Assembly: GCF_002288185.1 (NCBI RefSeq)
Contig: NZ_CP016776.1
Location: 1-64,000 of the forward strand
Direction: 5' to 3'
From: Candidatus Planktophila vernalis
GTDB lineage: Bacteria; Actinomycetota; Actinomycetes; Nanopelagicales; Nanopelagicaceae
DNA: 64,000 nucleotides
The notes under the pieces were generated by a model. It was not told the DNA's origin. It made no database searches and was given only the letters and a program-made list of their open reading frames with translations. Numbering within the stretch: the first letter of the stretch is position 1; each line of letters starts with the position of its first letter. Position numbers and translations under genes: made by a program. Shown piece after piece: positions 10,791 to 20,316 of this stretch.

Positions 10791-11441
10791 ATGAGCAAGA
10801 ATGCTCCTATGGCCACCAAGATCCTCGTCGTCGATAACTACGACTCCTTTGTCTTTAACTTGGTGCAGTACCTACAGCAGCTAGGGGCAGAGTGCACCGT
10901 GGTTCGAAACGATGCCGTGCAGGCCCACGATGCGGCCAACTACGACGGCGTTCTCATCTCACCAGGACCAGGAGTTCCTGAAAAGGCTGGCGTGAGTGTT
11001 GAAATGATTAAGTTTTGCGCCGAGAAAAAGATTCCACTTTTTGGTGTGTGTTTAGGCCATCAAGCAATCGGTGTTGCATTTGGTGCAACTGTTTCGCGCG
11101 CACCAGAACTACTGCATGGGAAAACTTCTTTAGTACATCATCAACAACAAGGTGTTCTTGAAGATCTGCCATCACCATTTACGGCAACTCGTTATCACTC
11201 ACTGTGTGTTGAGCGAGACACGGTTGGTGCAGATTTAGAGATAACAGGAGCAACTGAATCTGGAATTGTTATGTCCATGCGCCATCGCACATTACCAATT
11301 GAAGGTGTGCAGTTTCATCCAGAGTCAGTATTAACTGAACACGGTCATCAGATGTTAGCTAACTGGTTAACTGCATGTGGTGATAAGAATGCAAAAGCTA
11401 AAGCAGTTGGTCTTTCACCAGTAGTTGGTAGCCGTTCTTAA
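10791..11441 (+). CDS. pabA: Glutamine amidotransferase, aminodeoxychorismate/anthranilate synthase component II
   Basis: This class I glutamine amidotransferase releases ammonia from glutamine for the partner synthase that makes aminodeoxychorismate (folate) or anthranilate (tryptophan). The 216-residue protein shows VVDNYDSFVFNLVQYL at the N-terminus, the nucleophile motif GVCLGHQAIG and the His-Glu pair in GVQFHPESVLTEHG. No component I gene is in the window, so PabA and TrpG cannot be separated by context; this locus near pknB usually carries pabA in Actinobacteria. The start is uncertain: ATG at 10791, or ATG at 10809 giving MATKILVVDNYDSF, which matches most relatives. The 3' end overlaps the convergent pknB gene by four bases. 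Confidence 0.9.
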   Translation: MSKNAPMATKILVVDNYDSFVFNLVQYLQQLGAECTVVRNDAVQAHDAANYDGVLISPGPGVPEKAGVSVEMIKFCAEKKIPLFGVCLGHQAIGVAFGATVSRAPELLHGKTSLVHHQQQGVLEDLPSPFTATRYHSLCVERDTVGADLEITGATESGIVMSMRHRTLPIEGVQFHPESVLTEHGHQMLANWLTACGDKNAKAKAVGLSPVVGSRS

Positions 11442-12988
11442 GGTGCTTTATTAACCGTAATGGTTACTGATTTACCAATGGTTTGTGTAGTTCCAGCATC
11501 AGGTGCTTGTCTAATAACAACACCAATAGGTTGGTTTGCATCGTATGCATCAATGGCATTGACTAAGAATCCGGCTTGAACAAGCAGAGTTCTAGCTTGA
11601 ATTGCATCAACTCCGATCAACGCTGGAACAACAACCTGACCACTAGCAATTTGTAATACAACTCCACTACCTGCAGTAATAGTTGAACCAGGCTCAGGAG
11701 TAACTTTTAAAACTGTTCCAAGTGCTTCATCAGATGGAACTGCTTCTGTGCGAGAGACAAGTAAACCAACAGCACTGAGTGCTCCGCGTGCATCAATGAG
11801 AGACATACCTACTAAATCTGCAGGAACAATCGCATCTCCCGGCCCATCTGAGATTGTTAAAACAACCCCAGAGCCCTTTTGTGCACGTGTTGTTGCCAGA
11901 GGTATTTGGCTAGCAACTCGATCAATAGGAATGCGTCCATCGTGCGCACGCTGGATTGTTACAACATAATCTTTCAAAAGAGCCTGGGCATCAACTTGAG
12001 TCAACCCCACAACGTTAGGGATTTGAGGCAGATTATTAGTATCCGCAGCTGGGCGAGTTACAAATAACCCAGCGGCAATAACTGTAATTGCAAGGATTGA
12101 ACTTAAAGCCCCCACTAATACTTTACGGCGTGAGATTTTAACTTTAGGAATAGTTGTAGTTAAGGCTTGCCCAGTTCCCACCTTGAATAAATCATCGAGC
12201 ATCAATCCTGCTGATTGATAACGATCTTCAGGTTTCTTAGCAAGTGCCACAGAGAGAATGACATCAACACCTTCAGGTAGTTCCGGTTGGATCTTGCTAG
12301 GTGCAACAAGAACTCCCGAAACATGTTGGTAGGCGATTGAAACAGGAGTGTCACCAGTAAATGGTGGCTTGCCAGTTAATACTTCATAGAGCAAACATCC
12401 AGTTGAATAAATATCACTGCGCAAATCTGCAACCTCACCCAGAGCTTGCTCAGGGGAAAGGTATTGAGCGGTACCAACAATGTTCCACGTGCTTGTTAGT
12501 GTTGCACCAAGATCTGCAAGTGCACGAGCAATACCAAAATCCATCACCTTCACATCGCCATGATCGGTAATCATGATGTTGGCAGGCTTTATATCTCGGT
12601 GAACAATTCCGCGCTCATGAGAATATTCAAGAGCAGCCAAAATTCCTTCACCGATTTCGAGTGCGCGCTTAAGTGGAACACGCTCACCGTTATGAATCAG
12701 GTCGCGCAAAGTGTGGCCAGAGACTAACTCCATCACTATGTATGGGGCAGGTTCTTCACCTGAGTCATAGACCGCAACAATTCCAGGGTGATTTAAACCA
12801 GCAGCAGCCAGCGCTTCTTTTCTAAAGCGGGCAACAAAAGAAGGATCGCGCGCTAAATCACTTCGCAAAACTTTAATTGCAACTTGGCGAGCAAGTCGAG
12901 TGTCTTCGGCAACATAGACATCAGCCATACCGCCAGTGCCAATCATTTCGCCAAGCTTGTAGCGATCACCAAAGAGCGAGTTAATCAT
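11438..12988 (-). CDS. pknB: PASTA-domain Ser/Thr protein kinase PknB
   Basis: PknB-type kinases sense cell-wall fragments through external PASTA repeats and phosphorylate cell-wall and division proteins. In the 516-residue protein the kinase domain spans about 10-265, with the Gly-rich loop GTGGMAD (18-24), catalytic Lys39, HRDIKPAN (130-137) and DFG (150-152). A single membrane segment lies at about 289-311. Three PASTA repeats follow, beginning near residues 320, 390 and 455; mycobacterial PknB has four. The gene overlaps the upstream phosphatase gene by four bases, so kinase and phosphatase form one operon. The usual partners pknA, pbpA, rodA and fhaA/fhaB are absent from this locus. Confidence 0.95.
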   Translation of the reverse strand: MINSLFGDRYKLGEMIGTGGMADVYVAEDTRLARQVAIKVLRSDLARDPSFVARFRKEALAAAGLNHPGIVAVYDSGEEPAPYIVMELVSGHTLRDLIHNGERVPLKRALEIGEGILAALEYSHERGIVHRDIKPANIMITDHGDVKVMDFGIARALADLGATLTSTWNIVGTAQYLSPEQALGEVADLRSDIYSTGCLLYEVLTGKPPFTGDTPVSIAYQHVSGVLVAPSKIQPELPEGVDVILSVALAKKPEDRYQSAGLMLDDLFKVGTGQALTTTIPKVKISRRKVLVGALSSILAITVIAAGLFVTRPAADTNNLPQIPNVVGLTQVDAQALLKDYVVTIQRAHDGRIPIDRVASQIPLATTRAQKGSGVVLTISDGPGDAIVPADLVGMSLIDARGALSAVGLLVSRTEAVPSDEALGTVLKVTPEPGSTITAGSGVVLQIASGQVVVPALIGVDAIQARTLLVQAGFLVNAIDAYDANQPIGVVIRQAPDAGTTQTIGKSVTITVNKAP

Positions 12989-13758
12989 TGCGCCGCTCCT
13001 AAAACTTCATTGGTTGTTACTTCTTCACCGGTTATATCGGCAACAATAACAGTGACGTTATCTGGTGCACCATTTATATAAGTAGCATCAATGAGGGCTT
13101 TGAGAGCATCAGATCTATCAGATTTCTTTAATAAGGATTTAATCTCTTTCTCAGTTAAAACACTGGATAAACCATCACTACACAAGAGATATCGATCTTT
13201 CTCTTTCACTTCATAGATCTGTAAAACGGGAGTTACTGTGCCCTGACCCATGAGCGCTTGTGTTAAAACAGAGCGCTGTGGGTGATCGGCAACATCAGAT
13301 TGTGAAATAGCACCTTGATCCAGAAGCTCTTGAATCACTGTGTGGTCATTGCTCAATTGTTCCAATGTATTACCGCGCAAGCGATAGCAACGAGAATCTC
13401 CCACGTGTAACAGCGCGATGTTTGAATCAACAACTAATAGCGCAGTCAAGGTTGTTCCCATCCCGCGCACTTCAATTGCCTCTTCTGCGTATTCACCAAT
13501 CTGGGAATCAATTGTGAAAAGTGAGTTAAGAAGTAGATCTTCTACAGAATCAGAATCAATCTCTGAACTTGTAAGTACGGGGCTAAGTTTTTGCAGAGCT
13601 TTAATTGCAATCTTTGATGCAACTTCACCACCAGCATGTCCGCCCATTCCATCAGCAACTGCAATCAGGCGACCAGAAACAAAAGCAGAATCTTCATTTC
13701 CACTGCGCTGTAAACCGTCAGCCGAGCGCGCACTGCTCTGGAAGTAAATAGCGCTCAT
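12985..13758 (-). CDS. pstP: PP2C-family Ser/Thr phosphatase (PstP-like)
   Basis: This metal-dependent PP2C phosphatase should reverse phosphorylation by the PknB encoded next to it. The catalytic fold is recognisable from RSGNEDSAFV near the N-terminus, AVADGMGGHAGGEVAS, HVGDSRCYRL, LLCSDGLSSVL and GAPDNVTVIVADI, which carry the metal-binding aspartates. It has 257 residues and lacks the membrane helix and external tail of mycobacterial PstP, so it appears cytosolic. The start at 13758 (MSAIYFQSS) is preferred over the ATG six bases upstream, because a TAGGCT -10 element ends seven bases before it and relatives begin near this point. Confidence 0.9.
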   Translation of the reverse strand: MSAIYFQSSARSADGLQRSGNEDSAFVSGRLIAVADGMGGHAGGEVASKIAIKALQKLSPVLTSSEIDSDSVEDLLLNSLFTIDSQIGEYAEEAIEVRGMGTTLTALLVVDSNIALLHVGDSRCYRLRGNTLEQLSNDHTVIQELLDQGAISQSDVADHPQRSVLTQALMGQGTVTPVLQIYEVKEKDRYLLCSDGLSSVLTEKEIKSLLKKSDRSDALKALIDATYINGAPDNVTVIVADITGEEVTTNEVLGAAQ

Positions 13759-13791
13759 GGGCATAAGCCTAACCCCTGTTAATCTTTAATC
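13759..13791. promoter_or_regulatory. Divergent leaderless promoters, pstP and glycerophosphodiesterase
   Basis: Within this 33-bp gap, TAATCT (13780-13785, plus strand) ends six bases before the ATG at 13792. TAGGCT (13766-13771, minus strand) ends seven bases before the pstP ATG at 13758. Each places the transcription start at or beside a start codon. The -35 region of each would fall around or inside the other gene's start region. Confidence 0.5.
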
Positions 13792-14469
13792 ATGAAAATA
13801 TATGCCCACCGCGGAGCTTCTATAGATTTCCCAGAGATGACCATGGATGCATATAAAGCTGCCGTTGATCAAGGCGCTGATGGCATGGAGTGCGACGTCC
13901 GCCTGACAAAAGATAACCAGATGTTGTTATGGCATGACGCTGATATGAAGCGCACCGCTGGATATGCAGGTCGCATTGCCGAGATGACGTACCCTCAAAT
14001 TAAGCAGCATTACCCACAAGCAATGTTGCTCGAAGAATTACTAGAACTTGCTCGAGATAACGATATGGAACTTGCGATTGAAACCAAACATCCAGTTCCG
14101 CAAGGAAGTTTGGTTGAAAAGAAAGTTTTAGAACTACTAGAACAAGAAGAGTTAGAAACAGATATTGTCTTAATGTCATTTTCTTGGCTAGCAATTGAAA
14201 ATATTCGAAAGATCAACCCACAACAAAAGACCGTGGCCCTTTTGGAAGATAAATTCAATTTTTTGATGCAACGATTTACATCTGCACCGATTCTTGGTCC
14301 AAGCGTGGAGTATCTACGCTCAAATCCAGAGATGACCCATGCAATCAAGCCTTTATATGTCTGGACCGTTGATGATGCTGACGATATGCGCTTCTGCTTA
14401 GAAAATGGTGTTGAGGTCCTCATTACAAATAACCCGTCATATGCACGCAAGGTGCTCGGGTATCATTAG
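13792..14469 (+). CDS. Glycerophosphodiester phosphodiesterase family protein
   Basis: The protein hydrolyses glycerophosphodiesters from phospholipids to glycerol-3-phosphate and an alcohol. The 225-residue sequence is one TIM-barrel domain of the GDPD family. It opens with YAHRGAS (catalytic His-Arg), then GADGMECDVRLTKD (metal-binding Glu and Asp), LLWHDADMKRT (second catalytic His) and AIETKHP. No signal peptide is visible, so it should act in the cytoplasm. It is transcribed divergently from pstP. Its own -10 element sits six bases before the ATG. Confidence 0.92.
   Translation: MKIYAHRGASIDFPEMTMDAYKAAVDQGADGMECDVRLTKDNQMLLWHDADMKRTAGYAGRIAEMTYPQIKQHYPQAMLLEELLELARDNDMELAIETKHPVPQGSLVEKKVLELLEQEELETDIVLMSFSWLAIENIRKINPQQKTVALLEDKFNFLMQRFTSAPILGPSVEYLRSNPEMTHAIKPLYVWTVDDADDMRFCLENGVEVLITNNPSYARKVLGYH
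14461..14466 (+). promoter_or_regulatory. -10 element of leaderless pheA promoter
   Basis: TATCAT ends six bases before the GTG start of pheA at 14473. It overlaps the last codons of the preceding gene, so pheA could be transcribed independently as a leaderless mRNA. Confidence 0.45.
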
Positions 14470-14472
14470 TCA

Positions 14473-15303
14473 GTGAGCACATACGCGTATTTAGGTCCAA
14501 AAGGAACATTCACCGAAGCTGCTCTTAAAAAGATCACTTCTTCAAATGATTCCCTCATCCCGTATGCAAATGTGACGGCAGCACTAGATGCGGTGCGAGT
14601 TGGTAAAGCGCACTTTGCGCTAGTGCCCATTGAGAACTCTGTTGAAGGTGTTGTTGCAAGAACCCTGGATGAATTAGCAACAGGAACACCACTTTCTATC
14701 GTTGGTGAAGTTACTTTGCCGGTTTCTTTTGCATTAATGTCTAAGCGCGACACAGTTGATATCCGCCGCATTGCTACACACCCACATGCAGAAGCCCAAT
14801 GCCGTGCATATATTGCTAAGAATTATCCAGATGCAGAATTAATCTCAACTGCATCCACTGCAGCAGCAGCTGAAGCTATTGGCCGCGGAGAATTTGATGC
14901 AGCTATTGCAGCTCCAGTTGCAGCAGCACATTACGGACTCACGGTTATTGCAGACAACATCGGAGACATCGTTGGCGCAATCACACGATTTGTTTTGGTC
15001 TCAAAGCCAGCAACACCACCGAAGGCAACTGGCTTTGATCGCACATCGCTAGCCGTCTTTATTGGTATTGATCACGCTGGCGCCTTGCTCGATATCTTGA
15101 CTGAGTTCGCTAAGCGCGACGTTAACTTAACTTTTATTCAGTCACGTCCAACAGGTCTAGAACTTGGCCATTACCATTTCATTATTGATGCCGAGGGCCA
15201 CGTTAACGATGCTCCAGTAAAGGAGACAGTAGAAGCGTTGCGAGCAATCTGTGAAGATATTCGCTTCCTAGGTTCATATCCACGAGAAAAGGCCGGTAAA
15301 TGA
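14473..15303 (+). CDS. pheA: Prephenate dehydratase
   Basis: The enzyme converts prephenate to phenylpyruvate in phenylalanine synthesis. The 276-residue protein has the catalytic dehydratase domain (about 1-180) with [23 protein letters not shown] and the TRF motif in [12 protein letters not shown]-terminal ACT domain (about 195-270) follows for allosteric control by phenylalanine. The usual ESRP of the ACT domain reads QSRP here. There is no chorismate mutase domain, so this is the monofunctional actinobacterial form. The GTG start follows a TATCAT -10 element by six bases. The gene overlaps serS by four bases (ATGA). Confidence 0.95.
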   Translation: MSTYAYLGPKGTFTEAALKKITSSNDSLIPYANVTAALDAVRVGKAHFALVPIENSVEGVVARTLDELATGTPLSIVGEVTLPVSFALMSKRDTVDIRRIATHPHAEAQCRAYIAKNYPDAELISTASTAAAAEAIGRGEFDAAIAAPVAAAHYGLTVIADNIGDIVGAITRFVLVSKPATPPKATGFDRTSLAVFIGIDHAGALLDILTEFAKRDVNLTFIQSRPTGLELGHYHFIIDAEGHVNDAPVKETVEALRAICEDIRFLGSYPREKAGK

Positions 15304-16559
15304 TCGACGTTAAATTCATTCGCGAGAACCCAGATGCAGTTCGTGCATCACAAACGGGTCGCGGTGAAGATGCATCAATTGTTGATCAAATAATTGCATC
15401 AGATGAACTACGCCGTGTTGCAATCGAAAAGTTTGAAAAACTACGCGCAGAACAAAACGTTTTATCTAAATCAGTAGGCGCGGCTAAAGGTGATGAAAAG
15501 GCTGCTCTGCTTGAAAACGCTAAAGAGTTGGCTACTGCTGTAAAAGAGGCTGATAGCAAGCGCGCAGAGGCAGAAGAGCACACGAAGGCGTTAGTAATGC
15601 AATTATCTAACGTTCTTGATCCTGGCGCACCTATTGGCGGAGAAGCAGATTTTAAAGTTCTAGAACATGTTGGCACACCACGTAAGTTTGATTTTGAACC
15701 AAAAGATCACGTTGAGCTAGGAAAACTTCTAGGTGCAATTGACACAGAGCGTGGTGCAAAGGTTGCGGGCTCTCGTTCCTATTACTTAACTGGTTCTGGT
15801 GCACTTCTAGAGTTTGCACTCGTTAACTACGCAATCTCTATGGCAGTTAAAGCCGGATTCGTTCCTGTTATTCCACCAGTACTTGTTAATCCAGCTGCAA
15901 TGGAAGGCACAGGATTTCTAGGACAAGCTGCTGAGAATGTTTACAGAATTGAAAAAGATGATGTGTATTTAGTGGGAACTTCTGAAGTTCCACTTGCTGC
16001 AATGCATATGGATGAAGTTCTTAACGGAGACAAACTTCCAATGCGCTATGCCGGCTACTCTTCCTGTTTTCGCCGTGAAGCTGGAACGTATGGAAAAGAT
16101 ACTCGCGGAATTATTCGCGTTCACCAGTTTGATAAAGTCGAAATGTTCTCTTTCTGCCATCCAGATCAAGCTAAGGAAGAGCATGCACGTATTTTGCAGT
16201 GGGAGAAAGACTTCCTTAATGCAATGGAGATTCCTTACCGCGTTATTGATGTGGCATCAGGAGATCTTGGTTCAAGTGCCAACCGTAAATTCGACTGCGA
16301 AGCATGGATTCCTACCCAAGATGCCTACCGCGAAGTCACCAGTACTTCTAACTGCACAGAGTTCCAGGCTCGTCGCCTGAATATCCGTTACAAAGATGCT
16401 GATGGCACAAAGGCTGTTGCAACATTGAATGGAACATTAGTTGCCATTCCACGCATGATTGTTGCGATTCTAGAGAACCATCAAAACGCAGATGGAACTG
16501 TCAATATTCCAAAGGCGCTACAACCATTTCTTGGTAAAGAACGATTTGAGTTGGTGTGA
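15300..16559 (+). CDS. serS: Seryl-tRNA synthetase
   Basis: SerRS charges the serine tRNAs, three of which lie in this window. The 419-residue protein has the N-terminal coiled-coil arm (about 30-105) that grips the long variable arm of tRNA-Ser, and a class II catalytic core with motif 2 around [22 protein letters not shown] and motif 3 near [15 protein letters not shown]. Start and length fit the family. The pheA-serS neighbourhood is common in Actinobacteria. Four-base overlaps at both ends suggest an operon with pheA and the next HAD gene. Confidence 0.97.
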   Translation: MIDVKFIRENPDAVRASQTGRGEDASIVDQIIASDELRRVAIEKFEKLRAEQNVLSKSVGAAKGDEKAALLENAKELATAVKEADSKRAEAEEHTKALVMQLSNVLDPGAPIGGEADFKVLEHVGTPRKFDFEPKDHVELGKLLGAIDTERGAKVAGSRSYYLTGSGALLEFALVNYAISMAVKAGFVPVIPPVLVNPAAMEGTGFLGQAAENVYRIEKDDVYLVGTSEVPLAAMHMDEVLNGDKLPMRYAGYSSCFRREAGTYGKDTRGIIRVHQFDKVEMFSFCHPDQAKEEHARILQWEKDFLNAMEIPYRVIDVASGDLGSSANRKFDCEAWIPTQDAYREVTSTSNCTEFQARRLNIRYKDADGTKAVATLNGTLVAIPRMIVAILENHQNADGTVNIPKALQPFLGKERFELV

Positions 16560-17368
16560 GTAAGCGCCCCAAACTTATTGCGACAGATTTAGACGGCACA
16601 ATCGTTCACCACAATGGAACAATCACACAACGCACCATTGATGCTTTCACACGAGCGCGTGATCTCGGCGTTCATATTTATTTTGTAACCGGTCGCCCGC
16701 CGCGCTGGATGAATGAAATTAGAGAAACATTTAGTTTCGGCGAAGCAATTTGTGGCAATGGGGCAATGCTCTATGACTTACAAAAGCGTGAAGTGACTGA
16801 AGAGTGGATGATCTCAAAAGAAGATCAAATGGAAATTGCACGAAGAATGCGTAAGGCAATTCCGCAAATTTCTTTTGCAATTGAAACCCATGATTACTAC
16901 CACCGCGAAAAAGCATATGTTCCTAGGTGGGATGTTGGTTTAGATAACGTTGGCGTGGATAAAATTGAAGATGCAACAAAAGGGCCAGTTTTTAAAATGT
17001 TAGCCCGTTGCAGTGGTGGCGAACTTACTTCGGATGAAATGCTCGAAATAGCACTTCGCGAACTAGATGGTTTAGTCACCGTGACACATTCAAATGCACG
17101 AGAGTCATTACTTGAGATTTCAGCGCTCGGAATATCAAAAGGAACAACACTTGCAAAAGTTGCTGGACGCCTTGGTATCGATGCCGCTGATTGTGTTTCA
17201 TTTGGAGATAACCCAAATGACTTTCCAATGCTGGCCTGGTGTGGTCGCTCATATGCAATGGCCGATGGACACCCAGATGGAATCAAATATGCAAAAGATG
17301 TAGCTCCATCACATGACATCGATGGCGTGGCAATAGTTATTGAGAAGTTGTTAGATCTGCCCGCTTAA
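16556..17368 (+). CDS. Cof-type HAD-IIB hydrolase
   Basis: A haloacid-dehalogenase-superfamily phosphatase, probably acting on a small phosphorylated metabolite; the substrate cannot be read from sequence. The 270-residue protein shows the four HAD motifs: ATDLDGTIV (nucleophile Asp), FVTGRPP, a lysine in [10 protein letters not shown], and [13 protein letters not shown] cap domain of the C2 (IIB) type sits in the middle. The GTG start overlaps the serS stop by four bases; a HAD hydrolase directly after serS is a conserved actinobacterial arrangement. Confidence 0.92.
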   Translation: MSKRPKLIATDLDGTIVHHNGTITQRTIDAFTRARDLGVHIYFVTGRPPRWMNEIRETFSFGEAICGNGAMLYDLQKREVTEEWMISKEDQMEIARRMRKAIPQISFAIETHDYYHREKAYVPRWDVGLDNVGVDKIEDATKGPVFKMLARCSGGELTSDEMLEIALRELDGLVTVTHSNARESLLEISALGISKGTTLAKVAGRLGIDAADCVSFGDNPNDFPMLAWCGRSYAMADGHPDGIKYAKDVAPSHDIDGVAIVIEKLLDLPA

Positions 17369-17416
17369 TTTCTAGCCGATTTTCGACTCCGGCCATCTTC
17401 GGGTAATCTCTCCCAC

Positions 17417-17502
17417 GGAGGGCTCGCATAGCGGCCGAGTGCACCGGTCTTGAAAACCGGCAAACGAAAGTTTCGTGGGTTCAAATCCCACGCCCTCCGC
17501 CA
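17417..17502 (+). tRNA. tRNA-Ser (TGA)
   Basis: Acceptor stem GGAGGGC (17417-17423) with GCCCTCC (17492-17498), discriminator G, encoded CCA (17500-17502). The anticodon arm CCGGT-CTTGAAA-ACCGG gives anticodon TGA, and a long variable arm is present as in all serine tRNAs. A TAATCT -10 hexamer (17404-17409) ends seven bases before the mature 5' end, so the primary transcript may begin almost at the tRNA itself. Confidence 0.97.
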
Positions 17503-17622
17503 TTTTTTCTTTACTTCTGTGGCTGAGTTCATAGCCATTAGGCGTGACTATTCCTAGCCGAATTTTCACTCTAAGAGGAGACTTACCCCTAGTTATTGCC
17601 AATGGTGCCGGGGGAGTTATTC

Positions 17623-18423
17623 ATGTCAGGTGTTTTTTCACCAACGCGCGCAAAGATTAAAGAGCGCACGCTTCGCACAGACAAGTGGTGGTTACAGCCA
17701 CTCGCAACCTTTGGCGTGCTTATGTCTTTTGTTGTTTATGCAACCTTCCGAGCATTTGAAGGTGCGAATTACTACAAGGATCATTTAATCTCACCATTTT
17801 ATTCACCATGTTTGTCAGAGGCCTGTCTTCCTGAAGCAACAATTCTTGGCTTTACTCCAGTAAGTGCAGAAATTTTTAACTTCGCACTTTCTCCAGCTTT
17901 AATTATTTTAATCTTCCCACTTGGTTTCAGAATGACTTGTTACTACTACCGCAAGTCTTATTACCGTTCATTCTGGATGTCACCACCAGCGTGTGCAGTT
18001 GCAGAGCCTCATAAGAAGTACACAGGTGAGACTCGCTTTCCTTTAATTATTCAAAACTCGCATCGCTACTTCTTTTACGCTGGTTTGGTATTAAATGTAA
18101 TTCTTACTTATGACGCAGTGATTTCATTTAAAAACCCAGAAGGAGAATGGGGCCACATGAGTGTCGGTTCACTTGTTCTTCTTGTGAGCTCAACGATGTT
18201 GTGGTTGTACTCAATGTCTTGCCACTCATGTCGTCACACCATCGGTGGACGTTTGAAGAATTTCTCAAAGCACCCAGTGCGCTACAAATTATGGAGTTGG
18301 GTTTCGGTCCTCAACCATTCACATCAACGTTTTGCATGGTTCTCACTCGCCGCCGTTGCATTTGCTGACATTTATGTCCGCCAAGTTGCAACTGGCGCCT
18401 GGACAAACTTTTACTTCTTCTAA
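17623..18423 (+). CDS. sdhC: Succinate dehydrogenase membrane anchor, Sdh1-type
   Basis: This subunit anchors succinate dehydrogenase in the membrane and passes electrons to quinone. The 266-residue protein has five predicted membrane helices and no split into SdhC and SdhD, as in the large anchors of mycobacterial Sdh1. Histidines within helices (for example in QNSHRYFFYAG and NHSHQRFAWFS) are candidate haem ligands. I chose the ATG at 17623 over an upstream frame start at 17596, because a strong Shine-Dalgarno GGGGGAG (17610-17614 and flanks) lies at correct spacing. It heads the sdhCAB operon. Confidence 0.88.
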   Translation: MSGVFSPTRAKIKERTLRTDKWWLQPLATFGVLMSFVVYATFRAFEGANYYKDHLISPFYSPCLSEACLPEATILGFTPVSAEIFNFALSPALIILIFPLGFRMTCYYYRKSYYRSFWMSPPACAVAEPHKKYTGETRFPLIIQNSHRYFFYAGLVLNVILTYDAVISFKNPEGEWGHMSVGSLVLLVSSTMLWLYSMSCHSCRHTIGGRLKNFSKHPVRYKLWSWVSVLNHSHQRFAWFSLAAVAFADIYVRQVATGAWTNFYFF

Positions 18424-18435
18424 GGGGGATCGACT

Positions 18436-20316
18436 ATGACACTAGAGCGCCATAAGTACGATGTCCTTGTTATTGGAGCAGGTGGTGCTGGTTTGCGCGC
18501 TGCCGTTGAAGCAAGAGAGGCAGGATTGCGCGTTGCAATCATCTGTAAATCACTATTTGGTAAGGCCCACACGGTTATGGCCGAAGGTGGCGCGGCTGCA
18601 TCAATGGGAAACGTCAACGATAAAGATAGTTGGATGGTCCACTTTCGCGACACCATGCGCGGTGGAAAATTCCTAAGCCATTTCCGTATGGCAGAGCTGC
18701 ATGCAAAGGAAGCGCCAGATCGTATTTGGGAGCTTGAAACATGGGGCGCTCTCTTTGATCGCACTAAAGAAGGAAAGATTTCACAACGTAACTTTGGTGG
18801 ACATGAATACCCACGCCTTGCTCACGTTGGTGATCGAACAGGTCTAGAACTTATTCGCACCATGCAGCAAAAGATTGTTCAACTGCAGCAAAAAGATGGT
18901 CGCGAAACTGGCGATATGGAAAGTGGAATTAAGGTTTTCGCTGAACTCACTATCACTGACATTCTAAAAGAAAACGGAAAGATCTCCGGTGCTTACGGGT
19001 ACTGGCGTGAATCTGGTGAAGAAGTTTTATTTGAAGCACCTGCAGTTGTCATTGCAACAGGTGGTGTTGGAAAAACTTTCAAGATTACTTCTAATTCATG
19101 GGAAGGTACTGGCGATGGACATGCACTTGCATTAAAAGCTGGTGCAAACCTTGTTGACATGGAGTTCTTACAGTTCCACCCAACTGGAATGGTGTGGCCA
19201 CCATCTGTTCGCGGAATCTTGGTTACCGAATCTGTTCGCGGTGAAGGTGGAGTTCTTACAAATAATCTTGGTGAGCGATTTATGTTCAAATACATTCCAG
19301 ATGTGTTTAAAGATAAATATGCTGACAATGAAGCAGAAGCAGATCGTTGGTATGAAGATCAGGACAACAACCGCCGTCCACCAGAGCTTTTACCTCGTGA
19401 TGAAGTGGCTCGCGCAATTAACACCGAAGTTAAATCAGGTCGCGGCACAGAACACGGCGGAGTTTTCCTAGATGTTTCAAAGCGCATCCCTGCAGAGACA
19501 ATTAAGAAGCGTCTGCCATCAATGTGGCACCAGTTCTATGAACTAGCTGGCGTGGACATTACAAAAGAGGCGATGGAAGTTGGCCCAACATGTCACTATG
19601 TCATGGGTGGCGTTGAAGTAGAACCAGATACTGCAGCAGCAGTTGGCGTTCCAGGGCTATTTGCAGCTGGCGAAGTAGCTGGTGGAATGCACGGTTCAAA
19701 TCGTTTGGGTGGAAACTCATTAACAGATCTATTGGTATTTGGTCGTCGTGCTGGAATGGGCGCTGTTGCCTATGTTAAGAGCAATGGCGCAAATCCAGTC
19801 AGTGAAGGCGCAATTACGGCCGCTGCTAAGAAAATCCAAGCACCATTTGATCGCGAAGGTGGAGAAAACTCCTACTCTTTGCACGCAGAACTACAGGAAA
19901 TCACTCACAACCTTGTTGGAATTATTCGCACCAGGTCTGAGTTAGCTGAAGCAATTGAAAAGATTGCAGCGATTAGAGCACGCAGTGCAAATGTTTCTGT
20001 AAGTGGTGGACGTAAGTTCAACCCGGGATTCCACTTAGCTTTTGACTTAGACAACATGTTGTTAGTTGCTGAATCAACTGCAAAATCTGCGATTAATCGA
20101 GAAGAATCTCGCGGTGGTCACACACGTGATGACTTCCCAACTATGAATGAAAAGTGGCGTCAAAAAAATAATATTTCCTCTTTTGATGGAACAAAAGTAA
20201 ATGTTCGCGAGCAGGCTCTGCCAGCGATTCCAAAGGAACTCTTTGACCTCTTCGACATTCACGAGTTGGAGAAATACATGACACCGGAAGAAATTGCGAA
20301 AGGCGGTTCCAACTAA
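18436..20316 (+). CDS. sdhA: Succinate dehydrogenase flavoprotein subunit
   Basis: SdhA oxidises succinate to fumarate with covalently bound FAD. The 626-residue protein shows the N-terminal dinucleotide fold VIGAGGAGLRAAVEA, the flavin-attachment region KAHTVMAEGGAAASMG, the substrate-binding stretch QFHPTGM, and GGNSLTDLLVFGRRAG. The C-terminal capping and helical domains are present. The sequence is of the Sdh1/Bacillus-type flavoprotein class rather than the E. coli type. A G-rich Shine-Dalgarno sequence (gggggat) precedes the ATG. It overlaps sdhB by one base. Confidence 0.97.
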   Translation: MTLERHKYDVLVIGAGGAGLRAAVEAREAGLRVAIICKSLFGKAHTVMAEGGAAASMGNVNDKDSWMVHFRDTMRGGKFLSHFRMAELHAKEAPDRIWELETWGALFDRTKEGKISQRNFGGHEYPRLAHVGDRTGLELIRTMQQKIVQLQQKDGRETGDMESGIKVFAELTITDILKENGKISGAYGYWRESGEEVLFEAPAVVIATGGVGKTFKITSNSWEGTGDGHALALKAGANLVDMEFLQFHPTGMVWPPSVRGILVTESVRGEGGVLTNNLGERFMFKYIPDVFKDKYADNEAEADRWYEDQDNNRRPPELLPRDEVARAINTEVKSGRGTEHGGVFLDVSKRIPAETIKKRLPSMWHQFYELAGVDITKEAMEVGPTCHYVMGGVEVEPDTAAAVGVPGLFAAGEVAGGMHGSNRLGGNSLTDLLVFGRRAGMGAVAYVKSNGANPVSEGAITAAAKKIQAPFDREGGENSYSLHAELQEITHNLVGIIRTRSELAEAIEKIAAIRARSANVSVSGGRKFNPGFHLAFDLDNMLLVAESTAKSAINREESRGGHTRDDFPTMNEKWRQKNNISSFDGTKVNVREQALPAIPKELFDLFDIHELEKYMTPEEIAKGGSN

